64,000 nt of DNA from Cristatella mucedo (taxonomy: Eukaryota > Bryozoa > Phylactolaemata > Cristatellidae). The translations under genes were made by a program, and so were the position numbers. The stretch's first letter is position 1, and each line of letters starts with the position of its first letter. The stretch lies in contig WPIO01000139.1 of NCBI GenBank assembly GCA_009760855.2, positions 62,001 to 126,000 on the forward strand, in the 5' to 3' direction. The notes under the pieces were generated by a model. That model saw only the letters and a program-made list of their open reading frames with translations, had not been told where the DNA came from and did not search any database. Positions 25,963 through 36,689 of the stretch are shown here, piece by piece.

Positions 25963-26351
25963 ATGGAAATATTTTGTGAAACATATTTAAATGCATTTAA
26001 TGAAACTGATTATATTGAAGGAAAACATCCTTACTGCCATTTATAAATAAAGGGATCAAAAATAAAATATGAACTACGTTGCGATATCTCTGATAAAGAT
26101 ATGAATGAAACAGAATTTGATTCTAGTCTTATGCGTAATGATGCAATTATAATTTGTTCTTACGGTAACATAAATACTATTTCATTTAAGAAAGAGAGAC
26201 TAACTAAATTATATTCCTTAGTTAAGAAACACTTAAAAAAAGATGCTTTAATCTGTTGCATCATTGTTTACATCATGAAGCTATTTGTGCTATTTCAAAA
26301 CTATTCCCTCTTCTTAAAGGTAAACGTAAAGCAACCAAGTTAAAAGAGTAA
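25963..26351 (+). pseudogene. Unrecognised small adintoviral protein, broken
   Basis: Starts at an ATG two bases after TATAGA. About 128 codons; interrupted by TAA at 26,044-26,046 and by a shift in a seven-A run at 26,235-26,241. After the shift the frame runs into a Lys-rich C-terminus ending at TAA 26,349. It has paired Cys/His residues near the end (LLHHCLHHE), perhaps metal-binding. I do not recognise the family. Confidence 0.5.
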
Positions 26352-26431
26352 ATGGTTTTAATATGTGATTTATACTATTCAGGAGTGTACATAACTGACT
26401 AAGATGTCGGTAATCTTGTAGAATAAACATA

Positions 26432-27193
26432 TTACTTTAAGTCAACACTTTTTGGAGAAGTAATTATTGCTCTTAGATCTCCAGATACAGCAGTCGTATC
26501 AGTATTAGGCTTTAGAAACATACAATTAGATGCTTCAACAGCCATAACATTTAATATCATGGTAGGTGGAGCAGTGTTGTTTGTCCATGAATGGGGTGTT
26601 GATAGATTTAGTATTGAGTTCTTTGCATTGAGATCGATTGATAGAGCTAGTACTTCTGTTATTTTTTTAACTGTTTTATCTGCATAAGATTTAGTCGCAA
26701 CATCAAGAGTATTTACAGGATTTGCAAAGTTTGTTATTGCATATCCTCCCATATCAATATTTGTTGCTGAGGGAAATCCTTTCAATAATACATCTCCTTT
26801 TATTCCACCATATGTAACACAATAATCATCATTTAATACTACTGGCTTTCCATTACATGCATTCCAATAATTAGATGTTATAGCAAAGCTATTCATGTTT
26901 AAATCTCCAGCCATTGTATCACAAGTTCTTTTAACATAATTACTTACTTATGAAATATTTACTGCATCAGTAGGATTAACACATGCTCCAAGATTACTAA
27001 TTGTCTTTCCTCCAAGATTAAGTATTGTTCCTGTATTAATAACAAGTTTAGCATGTGCGTAAGACTTTGTTACAACATCAGAGTCATTCATTGGATCAGA
27101 TTAATCAGTAATTCGATTTCCATTTGCATTTAAATCTTAAAGTATTATACCACTAACTTATGATTCGAAATCTTCATTGCGAAACTTGGACAT
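26432..27193 (-). pseudogene. Fibre-like protein A with four in-frame TAA codons
   Basis: 254 codons from ATG 27,193 (TATAGA two bases before it) to TAA 26,432-26,434, with no frameshift. It is built from the phage/virus fibre pattern G-x-LDMN-x-N-x-I-x-N-(L/F)-x-x-PVN-x-x-DAVTKSY, repeated at least three times. TAA interrupts at 27,158-27,160, 27,137-27,139, 27,101-27,103 and 26,948-26,950. The C-terminal 100 residues form a separate domain, possibly the receptor-binding head. It probably projects from the virion. The start overlaps the end of the nuclease gene by 20 bases. Confidence 0.7.
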
Positions 27194-28074
27194 TTTCTAT
27201 ATATTCATTGATTAATATTTTACTTCTATCTAATACTTCTTTAACTATTAGAACTATTTTTGCAAATCTAAACGGATCTTCCTCTTCATCAACTTGTATT
27301 TCTACTTTTTTATGTAATATTTTTTATCAAAACCAAAACTTTTCCTATTGTTTAAACGACCATAATAAGAAATTATATCAAATTCAAAATCAAAGTATTT
27401 ATCCTCTTTAAGTAAATATATGAAAAGCGGTTCTCTTATTGGCATGTCAAAAACATAACTTGTCGGAATTCTCACTGAACCAGCAGCAACGTAATCTTTA
27501 GGTGTATTATCTCAATATAATCCAGGAACGAATATATCAAATTCTTAATAGAAACATCTACTTAATTGTAATACATGTAAACCAAGTAAGCATTGAGCAA
27601 TATATTGTTTTGATACAAAATCTTCTACTGTACTTCTACTCCATAAACATTTTATTTCTATTAGCGTATCTTGATCAATAATTCCATCAGGAGAATAGCG
27701 ATAGAACCCATCACTAGTAAAACACTCATTTGAATTTTCAATCTCTCTACCTAATTTTATTTCTAAATACTTAGCTGTTATTGGTTCAAATACTTTACCA
27801 AATAAAGTTTGTGGAAATCTTTATCTAATTTCATTTCTAAATATTTAGCAGCTATTGGTCCAAACACTTACCGAATAACATTTGTGGGAATCTCATCGGC
27901 CAAGAATTAGCAATACATTTTTTTAGTTTTCTGTGAGCAATTAATTCTATATCACAATCAATTTGAGAGCAAAATACCATATCGTTACTTAATGCAGAAC
28001 ACACTTCCGATCCACCAATATTTAGACTCAAAGCTCTCCTCCACTCATCACTCCCTTGAATAAAATTTGTCTTT
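27174..28074 (-). pseudogene. YqaJ-like PD-(D/E)XK nuclease, broken
   Basis: The N-terminus carries 'QGSDEWRR', the usual opening of YqaJ/lambda-type exonucleases, and the catalytic block is 'SPDGIID' then 'LIEIKC' (about 27,635-27,690). Such enzymes degrade DNA ends and support recombination or genome processing. A 74-base tandem duplication lies inside (27,747-27,894). Breaks: shifts near the duplication and near 27,310, TAA at 27,545-27,547, TGA at 27,512-27,514. The reading frame begins inside the 3' end of the capsid gene in another frame, and no ATG is evident, so the start is uncertain. Confidence 0.65.
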
Positions 28075-29619
28075 TTGCAATATATTTAGTTATTATAATT
28101 TTATTAAAAATCTTTCCTTCGTAAATCATTTCCCCTTTACTACAAGAGAAGTTGGCTACACTTCCATTTGAAGTTAGTTCAGCAGTATTCTCGCAAATAG
28201 ACAAATAGTGAAATATCATTGTAGTTCCAGCAGGTACAGCACTATTGAATTCAACAGTTACATAAAGTCTAGAAGTCATTTTAAGAGGTTCGTCATTGTA
28301 TTGCAAGTCAACAACAAGAATAGGGTAAAGTGACATCCATTCTGAGAAAGAAAAACCAGTGGGATTTGCAATCTCATAAACACCAAGATATTGTTTTCTG
28401 AAAGTAATGAAATCCATATATGCTGGTGCATGTTTACCAAGTTTTGGCAAACTAGATCTTGGAACTGCAGGATTTTGCTTTGATCCATTAGCAAGAACTG
28501 AAACACTTTTAATATCACAATGATTGTAAGTACAAGGATTACTAGTGCAACTATCGTATCTATCAGCATTTTGAGCAGCAACTATCAACCACCTAACTTT
28601 ATCAATCCTATATTTAACTGATAGTGTTTTAGTAAGTATAAGATTTTGGTTGAAAGTATTTACAGTAATATTTTCACAACGTCTAACTCTGTAATTTAGT
28701 CTTATTTTCTTTGCTTTCTCACATGAAATATCTGCAAGTGCTCTTCGAATACTTTCTTTTGGAACAACACATGGAACAACAAGCCTGATTTTTGACATTG
28801 CAGTTCTGAAAGAAGTATAGAAACCTTGTCCAATACCTATTGCAGTTGATTTCGTAGCCACTGCCTTAATTTGATCATCTGCACCATCACTTGTTCCAGT
28901 CAAAATAATATCTCTATCAAATCAACAACACGAGTCATTTCAAGTGTAAATGGAATATTATAAAGAATTTTATTCATATCAGGACATAAACCAGAGATTC
29001 TTGATCGAGGCAATGCAATACTGAAATTTCCAACCTCATCAATAGTGTTATTTATAACTCCTCTTCTAATTATAAATCCAGTGTTTGAAGAAGGAGAAGC
29101 TACAGAAGCTCTAGGACTTACATAAAAAGTAAGACCTGCAGATAAATCTTCAATCCCACTTGCTTCATCTTTTCTCAACCCAGTAGCAGGACCTTCAGTT
29201 CTGTTATATTCATTAGGATAACACAGAAGACCCATTGGTGTTGAGACACTTCCAACTCCTTCTTTTAGTGGTAGACTTTCAATCTCTTCAGTTCCAAGTC
29301 TAACTCTCATACTACTAAACATCCACGCACCAGCATTATTAACAAGACTGAATGCAAGATTTCAATGAGGAGTAGCAAAAGCTCAACCAGCAACAGTTTG
29401 GACGTTTATTCGACTTTCAAGTAAAAGATAACTATCAGATAGAACATAACATGTTTGTTGTTCACCAGAAAATATGAAACTAAGTAATTTACTAGTAATA
29501 CTATCAGTTTCATTGCCGTTAGTTTGATAGAATTCTCTAAATTGATACTCTTTAATTTTATAATCTGGACACTCAGGAATTCTGAGTTCAAGTATAGAAT
29601 CAATAGATGCACTTGCCAT
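28028..29619 (-). pseudogene. Major capsid protein, double jelly roll (hexon-like), broken
   Basis: It forms the trimeric capsomer of the icosahedral shell. Starts at ATG 29,619 (MASASIDS) and ends TGA 28,028. Family signatures: a 'LPRSRISGLCPDMNKILY' stretch joining the two jelly rolls, an 'IRLNYRVRRCE' block, then 'VRWLIVAAQN' and a YNHCDIKSV region that match Polinton/adintovirus capsid proteins. About 530 codons, usual size. Breaks: TGA at 29,383-29,385 and 29,362-29,364, seven codons apart, and a shift near 28,915. The last 290 codons are uninterrupted. Flanked upstream by the core-like gene. Confidence 0.85.
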
Positions 29620-29647
29620 TTCTTCTCTTTATAAAAAACTAAACATT

Positions 29648-30247
29648 TTATTTTTGTACATATAATCCGGCACCTAATTTTCTCTTTATGTTTCCACCAA
29701 GTATTGATCCTAGGACTCAAATAGGGAACAACAGCTTTATCAATAATTACTTTTGCTATTTCTTTCAATTCTTTATGATCATTCTCTTTAAGAGTCTCTG
29801 AATAGTCTTAAACTTCTGGTTTTTCCTCAATCTTTGCCTTTCTACCTCTTTTAGATTTTTCTTAGTAACTTGATCAAGCATAACTTTTTTTAGTTGAAGA
29901 TCCATCACTTTCATCTTTCTATCATAATCTCCATCTTTTCTTTTTCTTTCAAGTTCATATTCAAGTTCTTTCTTTCTTTTTTCTTTTTCAAGTTTATCAT
30001 CCATCTCTCTTCGTTTAACAGCATAATTTTGATTTATTTTTTCTTTTTTAGTTTGTAGTTCAGTAAGTTTTCTTGCTTGATGCATTTCAATACCTTTGTT
30101 TGCAATCGTCAATCCTGCATCAATAGCTTTACCTGTAGTATCTTAAACTTAATAAAAAAGACTAAGGGCATTTTCAAATTTTACTCCAGATCCACGATAT
30201 TTACCTCCATGTATTCTATCATGACCAACTCTTGCATAGCTACCCAT
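29648..30247 (-). pseudogene. Coiled-coil, basic minor virion/core-like protein, broken
   Basis: From ATG 30,247 to TAA 29,648. The N-terminal 35 residues are Gly/Arg/His-rich. Codons about 45-135 form a long charged Lys/Glu/Arg coiled coil. The C-terminus has Gly-Gly and basic residues near the end. TAA at 30,149-30,151, 30,143-30,145 and 29,808-29,810; shifts near 29,860 and 29,700. By position just before the capsid gene and by composition it may be an internal virion protein. The family is not recognised. Confidence 0.5.
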
Positions 30248-30256
30248 TGCTCTATA

Positions 30257-31160
30257 TTACTTCAAAATTTCTATTTTTGCAACTACATCACTTATAATAT
30301 TTACAGCATTTTCATTCTGATCACTTAATCCTATTTTAAAACTACGTATTGCATCTACATCACCACGTGTTGGTAAATATAATACATTCGCAATATGTAG
30401 ATCAACCTTATCACCAGGATTAATATAATCAATATCTATAATGTATAAAGAACTACATTGCTCTAGGAGTCATTTTCTTCTTTCTACATAATTCTTAAAA
30501 GGATCAACTAAATCACAATCAACACTTATCATTCATATTCCTTCATTGTCTGGCAATAACATTTTATTCTATGCTTTAAAGATTCCTACAAAATACATTG
30601 CTTTTTCTATTGCTTCATACGGTGTTCCACCTACAAGAGAACTATTAAATGTTTCTTGTTGATTTGAATTAAAACCAAGAGTATCTCCGATAGAATTTAC
30701 AGCAACATATACAATTGCTTCCAAGTAGAACAACATAATCACCAACTATTTGCCTCAGTATTCTATCATCTGTATCAGCACTTCATTTGATGCCTGTACT
30801 ATTTCTTTTAGTAGTATCATAAAATGCACTAACTGTTGATGTTGTTGTTGATACATTTGAAGCAACAATAGTTTTCACTTGAGGTTCTGATAGTCCTCTA
30901 TTTAGAGCAGCAGTTACTTTATTTGAATCATAATAGCCAGGAGTAATTGTAATATATGCATTACTTATATCAGTCATTGGCCGCTTAAACCAAAGTTTGT
31001 CATGTACACCTTTATTAAAATGTAATATTACTTTATTAGTATAAGTAAATTCCACTCAGCGTAAACCAATTTTATTATATCCTGAATCAGATCCCAGCAT
31101 TAGAGGTGGATACAATGTTTTTAATTCTGAACTACTAGTTCCAGTTAATCTTATTGATAT
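30257..31160 (-). pseudogene. Probable virion protein, unrecognised, many in-frame stops
   Basis: About 300 codons between penton and core genes. The start is presumed at ATA 31,158-31,160, just after TATAGAAA where an ATG is expected. Interruptions: TGA at 31,056-31,058, 30,783-30,785, 30,533-30,535 and 30,470-30,472; TAG at 30,569-30,571; one shift near 30,735. Content is Thr/Ser/Tyr-rich beta type with 'ISNAYITITPGYY', reminiscent of capsid-associated proteins. Ends with TAA 30,257, ten bases before the next ATG. Confidence 0.5.
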
Positions 31161-31165
31161 TTTCT

Positions 31166-32029
31166 ATATTAAACTTCAAGAATTTCTATAGCAACTGTTA
31201 TATTCTGAGAATTAAAATCTATTAGATTTCGGTTTTGATCTGTAATACTAATTACTATATCAGATATAGACTCATAAGCAGCATTAGGATACTCAATAGT
31301 TTGTGGTTCATAAACCATTAAGTTCCATGGATAGGCATCATAAGGAAAACTAGCCAATACTTGTGATTATTTTCCATTTATACTAGATCCACTAACAACC
31401 AAATTAAAATTTACAACTATAAAATCAATATTAGTAACAAATACTTCTTTCTCAGAAATATCTTTAGTGTTAGGTGTACAAACAACGGGTGTAATATCAG
31501 GATACATCTTAGCAAAGTCGGCAGCAGAAAGTGTAGTATAAGCAGCAGCAGTAAATCCTAGAATAGTAGAAAGAGTAGATTTACTTGCAAGCAATGACCA
31601 TCCAACGGGTAACATAATCCATGAGTTTGAAGTTGCAGTATCAAGACCTAGTTGAAACGTATCTGCTGTTGCTCCGGATTGTGTAATTGAATTATAATTT
31701 GTATCAGCAATTGCAACATTTATATCATCAGTCGTACCACCATATATTCCAGGTCCTAATGCTACAGTTTGTTCTGATCTGCCACTAACTCTATGAACAA
31801 ATGTATTATTAGTTTCAGTTATATTTCTGATAGAGTTAGTTGCAGCGAATTTCTTAAAACAGATCCTAAAGTTTTTACCTCTAAGTAATATTGGTGTATT
31901 AACCCTAGTTCTTATTGGATTACTAGTTCCAGTTATATTGAAAACATATCCTTTACTTGCTTGACTAGTTTTCCTAATGCTTTCAAGATTTTTTAATATA
32001 TCACTAGCAATTTTTACCAAGTCCCTCAT
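31166..32029 (-). pseudogene. Penton-like (single jelly roll) capsid protein, one in-frame TAA
   Basis: 287 codons without frameshift. It forms the vertices in Polinton-like virions. The C-terminal block 'SQVLASFPYDAYPW' followed by a tyrosine-rich strand and 'ISITDQNRNLIDF' matches the conserved end of adintovirus/Polinton penton proteins. The only break is TAA at 31,367-31,369. The ATG at 32,029 overlaps the stop of the upstream gene as ATGA and follows a TATATATAA stretch rather than TATAGA. Confidence 0.75.
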
Positions 32030-33183
32030 TTATATATATTATATAAAAAATTGGCCATTTTTGCAACGTATTTTGGTGCTTTTCGAGATGAACCAAGGTA
32101 ATAAACAGCTGAACTGATTGAAGGTATTACACCTATATTTCCTGCTGCAAGTTCACCCAACCATTGATCAAGTTTATCAAGTACTTCTTTTTCACTTTTT
32201 AAAAAACAATGGAACCATCTCTATTCCTTTACCTTGCTTTGAATTGAGTTTATCTCCAAGATATTCAACAATCTTACTCTCATTGAGTTTTTGTTTGGTT
32301 TAGAATATAATTCAGTATAAATATTGAAAAGACCTCCTTCATACAACTCTCTGTTACTTTCATTTCGACTATCTAGTTGTTCTCTCAACTTATTATTCAT
32401 CTTACCTTTAGTAATACTAAGAATTACTTCTTTCTCACTTATAGGAACAGGTTCACTTTTAGGAGCCTCTATTGCAAGAGGTTCAACAACTGGAGTCTTA
32501 ATAATTCTTGCTTTCACTCTTTTTTGTTTTTTATTTCATGTTGAAGGATTAACACTAAGGATTTCAGAAATAAATGGTAGACTATCTTTGAGACATTTCA
32601 TTGCTTCATCATTAGGAGCATTTGTAATTGCATCATTAATTAAATTACGTGCTTTTTTAGGTTTAATTTCATTGAAGGCAGTAACAGCTCTTGATAATGC
32701 TCTTGAAATATCTGGTGTTGATTTCTCTTCAATAGCTCTCTTTGCTTCGTTAATTACTCTTCTTACTTCTCCTTTAAATTTTATCATATTTTTAAACTGA
32801 TCTTTATAATCTGAATTCATACTATTCATCAAACTTTTTAAATGATCACGATGTTCAATAACATCATAACCCAATGCTTTTTGAATTTCTTCCTTTTGTT
32901 CCATTTGAATAGCAATTGATGGTCTAACTCTTTTTAATTTATCAATAACAATATTACCAGAGTCATCAGTTGATTTCTCTAATGCACGTTTATTTAGTTC
33001 ATGTTCAACTCTATCTCTTGCTTGCATTTCTACTTCAATCCTTTGTATCTCTTGAGCATTAAAAAGTATTTCAGCAACACGTAAACTTTCTAAATTATTA
33101 GGTTTATTACCTAAATCTATTGCTTCTTGAACACTTCCTTTGTATGGTCTGTTCTTGCTTGCATATATTTCACCATTAATCAT
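32026..33183 (-). pseudogene. Large helical adintoviral protein, unrecognised
   Basis: About 385 codons from ATG 33,183 to TGA 32,026. Highly charged and helical: codons 20-200 rich in Glu/Lys/Arg/Gln, then a Pro/Glu linker. TGA at 32,536-32,538 is the only stop in the first 320 codons; two compensating shifts occur near 32,290 and 32,195. The C-terminus contains Gly/Ala-rich residues. It lies between ATPase and penton, a position used by minor structural or scaffold-like proteins. No motif was recognised. Confidence 0.55.
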
Positions 33184-33194
33184 TTCCCCTATAT

Positions 33195-33864
33195 TCAGTT
33201 TAAAATAGTTATTACTTGTTTACCTAAACTATCCACCGACCAAAATCTTCCCTCTGATTTTGCTTTAGTTAGATAAATAACACAATACCTAAATCTATTT
33301 CTAGTGCAAGAGTTAACCCATTCTTTAAACATTTTTTTTATCTATATCACCAACATATGAATCACGAATGTGTTCTATATCAGTATTATTTTGTTTAAAG
33401 ATTATTATCATATTAATATTGTTTCTTATTTCTCTTCTAGGAATATTATTAAATCCTTGAGCAAGATAAAATATGTTCAATCCTTTACGTCTTCCTCTAG
33501 TAAAATAATATAATATCTTAGATTGAACCTGAGTCATTAAATCATCTAATACAACAACATTCTTACAATTCGTGTATGAATCAACATCAGGCCTTGACTC
33601 AATTCCATTAACCCAAACGTAAGCAGGTTTTTCTTTTGTCATTGACATAAGACCACGATATAGCTTTTGGTCTAAACTTGAGGCAATCATAGCACAAGTA
33701 TCATAGTTAAGCATACCATAAAATATCCAGTTCATTACTAACTGAGATTTACCTGTACCACTTGGTCCAAGTACTAATGCTCTAATAGGTACTTGAGGTA
33801 ATGGTTCTTTATGTCCAGTATCTATATCTTGTCCAAAATTGAAAGCTCCAACTTGCAAAGACAT
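33195..33864 (-). pseudogene. DNA packaging ATPase (FtsK/HerA, A32-like), one frameshift
   Basis: It drives genome packaging into the capsid. Walker A is 'LGPSGTGKSQL' (codons about 32-42); Walker B is 'NVVVLDDLM'; 'FYLAQGF' and 'RRNN'-type sensor residues follow. Starts at ATG 33,864 with TATAGA four bases upstream. A run of eight A (33,332-33,339) shifts the frame after 'YVGDI'; the tail then continues to TGA 33,195. About 220 codons, usual size. No in-frame stop otherwise. Divergent from the protease gene. Confidence 0.85.
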
Positions 33865-33885
33865 TTTTTCTATATTATAATAGAT
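33865..33885. promoter_or_regulatory. Divergent ATPase/protease spacer with TATAGA-type motif
   Basis: A 21-base AT-only spacer between the two starts. The minus strand has TATAGA before the ATPase and the plus strand has AATAGAT before the zinc-ribbon gene. Confidence 0.45.
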
Positions 33886-34700
33886 ATGGAAATATATTGT
33901 TTGAAGTGTAAAAAACAAACTGATACTATTCATGAAGAGTATGTAGAAGTAGATAGTACGAAAGGAATGAGATGAATGCTTAAAGTTATTTGTACTATTT
34001 GTAGTTGCAAGAAGTCAAAGTTTGTTAAGTTAAGATCTGATATTGGTTCAGGTAGACATCAAGTAAGTAAAGGTTCAGGTAGACATCAAGTAAGTATTGG
34101 TTCTGGAAGACATCAAGTAAGTAAAGCTTCAGATAGACAACAAAGAAGTAAAGTTGGTAGTGGTAGAAAACAAGTAAGTAGAGGAGAATCTCTTCCAACA
34201 AATGCCATCTTTGCAGCAATAACAAATGCACTTAGTAAAAAATTCTCAGGTAGTACTGATAGATGTAGTGGTTCGGGAGTTGGTGAGTGTGCAGATAAAG
34301 AACAAATGATTTCAGAACTAAAAAAGACTATTGAACAATTAAAAAAAGTAAACTCATCACATTTAACTGATATAGAAATAAATAATTATGTAAAAGAATT
34401 AGATGTAAAAAGATTTCAGAGGTGTATTTGCAATAGATGAACTAAAACCGTTAAAAAATGAATGTCTTATTTTTAATACTGGTGACTCACAAAAAGCAAT
34501 ATATCACTGGGTAGCACTTAAAAAAAGGAAAACAATGTTTTTATTTTGATTCATTCGGTGCATCACCAATGCCTGCAGTAATAAATTATTTTGGTGTTAT
34601 ACCAACATTTCAGACATTTAAGTTACAAGAAAACAATCAAACAGATTGTGGAAGAAGATGTCTAATCTTCTTATAAATAATGCAAGAATCGGACTTTGGA
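33886..34700 (+). pseudogene. Zinc ribbon, tandem repeat, adenain-like cysteine protease; broken
   Basis: N-terminus: zinc ribbon CLKC...CTIC (codons 5-8 and about 37-40), a family found in several Polinton-like viruses. TGA at 33,973-33,975 interrupts it. Next come four to five copies of an eight-residue repeat, G-S-G-R-H-Q-V-S (34,041-34,180). The C-terminus is the protease: 'YHWVALK' (catalytic His), 'YFDSFGA' (Asp), and 'NNQTDCGRRC' (Gln and catalytic Cys). Adenains mature virion proteins. Shifts near 34,415 and in the A-run 34,520-34,526. The end near 34,673-34,727 is uncertain. Also possible: two separate genes. Confidence 0.7.
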
Positions 34701-34753
34701 TCGACAATGGAATTATTAATGTAATTTAAACATTTTCTTTTCCTTGTATAGAA

Positions 34754-35254
34754 ATGGAAACGGAGAATAAAAACTTCGTTGTTCTTGAAAATGCTGCAGT
34801 CATAATTTCTAAAGGAAAATCAGCACGTATTCACATTGGAGAGAAAATTAGTAAAGATTCTAAGCCTTACTTCAATGCATGGATGCACATTACAGAAGAT
34901 ATGAGACCTGAACTTTAAGATATTGCTAATAGAGCAAGTATGAAGTTTGAGTACAGTGGTTATGATATGTGTGCTCGTTCAACTATTGGTATCATAATTG
35001 CATTTGAAAATAAACCAAGAATATTCTTTGATCAAAAGAACTAACAAATAAAATGTACTAGTGTTGCTGAAATAATTCAAAAGTTTGGTAACGACTTTAC
35101 TGTTACTGGTAATCTAGATGGGTCATATGTTACTAAAGACACTTATAATTTAGAAGAAAGACTAAATATTAGATTGAAGATTGATCAAGTTAAAGTTTAT
35201 CCCGTAGATAAAAACAATCACAAGAAAGATTCAATCCAGCTGATTATTAGATAA
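34754..35254 (+). pseudogene. Unrecognised adintoviral protein with two in-frame TAA
   Basis: 166 codons from ATG 34,754 (TATAGA one base before) to a double TAATAA at 35,252, with no frameshift. TAA also at 34,916-34,918 and 35,042-35,044. The content is mixed alpha/beta: an N-terminal 'ISKGKSARIHIG', 'MKFEYSGYDMCARSTIG' in the middle, and a basic C-terminal strand. It may be a single-stranded DNA-binding or virion protein, but no family is recognised. Convergent with the PLA2 gene. Confidence 0.55.
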
Positions 35255-35286
35255 TAAAATATTACACAACAAAAATAAAAATTGGA

Positions 35287-36068
35287 TTAGTTAATATATC
35301 TTTTTTTACTCATAGATAACATCTTATCAACAAGATTCTTTGCATAATTAGTTATCTTACTAATACTTGATGGATTTGATTTTTTATCTTTTAAGAATTT
35401 CATTGCGAACTTGTTGTCTAAGATAACAGCCCTAATACTAAGACCAAGACCAAGTTTAGCCTTAGTGGCCATGATCGCTGCCACGGTTTTTGCATCTTCT
35501 CTGACGTAAATAAGTTGTCTTGGATCCAATGCAATACGTGCTGCAGATTCTGCTAAAACTAAATCTGATGGATTTTTTATTTCTGTTCTTTTTGGTTTGG
35601 ATCAGATGTAGTCTCTGTATAAAGACTATCGTGTACCAAAGCAGCTCTATCAAGAGCATTTTCTTCCTTGTATCCCTCATTTAAACGTTTTCCAAATTGC
35701 GTACCTGGTCCTGAATAACTGTACTTTCCTGTATTGTTGAAACTTCCTCTAGGAACAAATTTAGATTGGGCATCTTTTGGAAGAGGAAGATGAAATTCAC
35801 GATTGCCAGATAATTTATTTATTATATCTACATTACCTGAACCTATTTTTCCATTTGCTTTTGATTGTTTCAATGAAAGATTCAATTGCAATACAGTATT
35901 AGCACTTCTACTTTTTTCAAATCTTTTTAGTTGAGGATTAGTAACAAGTAAAGAAACATTACCTGTGAAATCTGATTGCTTCAAACGATTAGAAATTGGT
36001 TCTGTTGATTTATGAAATAGTTTTACTTGATGATTGGATAGAGCTAATTTTGTTTTGTGATAACTCAT
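35287..36068 (-). pseudogene. Parvovirus VP1-type phospholipase A2 protein, one frameshift
   Basis: A PLA2 domain that in parvoviruses breaches endosomal membrane during entry. Visible: calcium loop 'YSGPGTQFG' and helix 'ALDRAALVHDSLYTE' with the catalytic His-Asp (codons about 118-152). The N-terminal 100 residues are basic and Gln/Ser-rich. After a shift near 35,575 the C-terminal part is Ala/Lys-rich, ending 'SKKRYIN'. ATG 36,068 lies one base after TATAGA. Such PLA2 proteins are, from memory, known in some adintoviruses. The shift probably inactivates only the C-terminal part. Confidence 0.75.
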
Positions 36069-36118
36069 TTCTATATATAATAAAATAATGTAAACACTTT
36101 GAAAACATATAATAGAAA
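36069..36118. promoter_or_regulatory. Divergent PLA2/HNH spacer with TATAGA-type motifs
   Basis: A 50-base AT-rich spacer. TATATATAGA precedes the leftward PLA2 start and TAATAGAAA precedes the rightward HNH start. Confidence 0.45.
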
Positions 36119-36660
36119 ATGTCAGATGATGATTGTTCTCGAATTGATTAGGTTGCTCAATTGCGAGAGACAGTTAATGAGTTTTTCATTATAATGCTTA
36201 TTCGAGAGTCCTCCGATGGAAAGAAACAAGAACAGGAACTGCAAGAGCAGGAAGTATTGCTGGTTCAATCAAACAAGGTTATATAAAAGTAATAATTGAC
36301 GGAAACAAATATTATGCTCATAGATTGGCATTTTTAATAGTATAAGGTAGAATGCCTTTGCAAGAGATAGATCACATTGATAACAATAAAGTTAATAATA
36401 GCTTCAATAATTTACGAGAGGCAACACATTCTGAAAATCAAAAAAATAAAACAAAACGAAAAGATGTATCATCTAAATATATAGGTGTCTGTTTTGATAG
36501 AAAGATAAATAAATATAAATCATATACTAGAAAATATAAACATTTGTTTCATTTGGGATATTTTGATAATGAAGAAGATGCAGCAATGGCTCATGATTTA
36601 GAAGCAATCTATCTCCATTTGCATTTTGCAAGACTTAATGTCACATATTGTCTTGTTTAA
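36119..36660 (+). pseudogene. HNH endonuclease with AP2-like C-terminus, broken
   Basis: Phage and virus HNH-AP2 proteins are usually homing-type DNA nucleases. Visible: an N-terminal helical part, 'AGSIAGSIKQGYIKV', 'YAHRLAFL', then the HNH core 'EIDHIDNNKVNNSFNNLREA' split by spacing, 'HSENQKN', and an AP2-like tail 'KYIGVCFDRKINKY' with 'LGYFDNEEDAAMAHD'. ATG 36,119 follows AATAGAAA. Breaks: TAG 36,149-36,151, a T-run shift near 36,185, TAA 36,343-36,345. Sequence is typical for mobile genes, so it may be a passenger. Confidence 0.7.
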
Positions 36661-36689
36661 GATAATAAACTTGCTAGATATAGAGACTT

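Noticed and set aside
25128-26351. LTR retrotransposon as the source of the integrase
   Set aside because: No reverse transcriptase, RNase H or LTRs are nearby. Neighbouring genes are viral structural genes.
32324-32800. 158-codon plus-strand frame in the viral element
   Set aside because: It is antisense to the long helical protein at 32,026-33,183. The sense frame has better composition and continuity.
34041-34180. CRISPR-like array
   Set aside because: The repeats are in-frame codon repeats of one octapeptide with no unique spacers.
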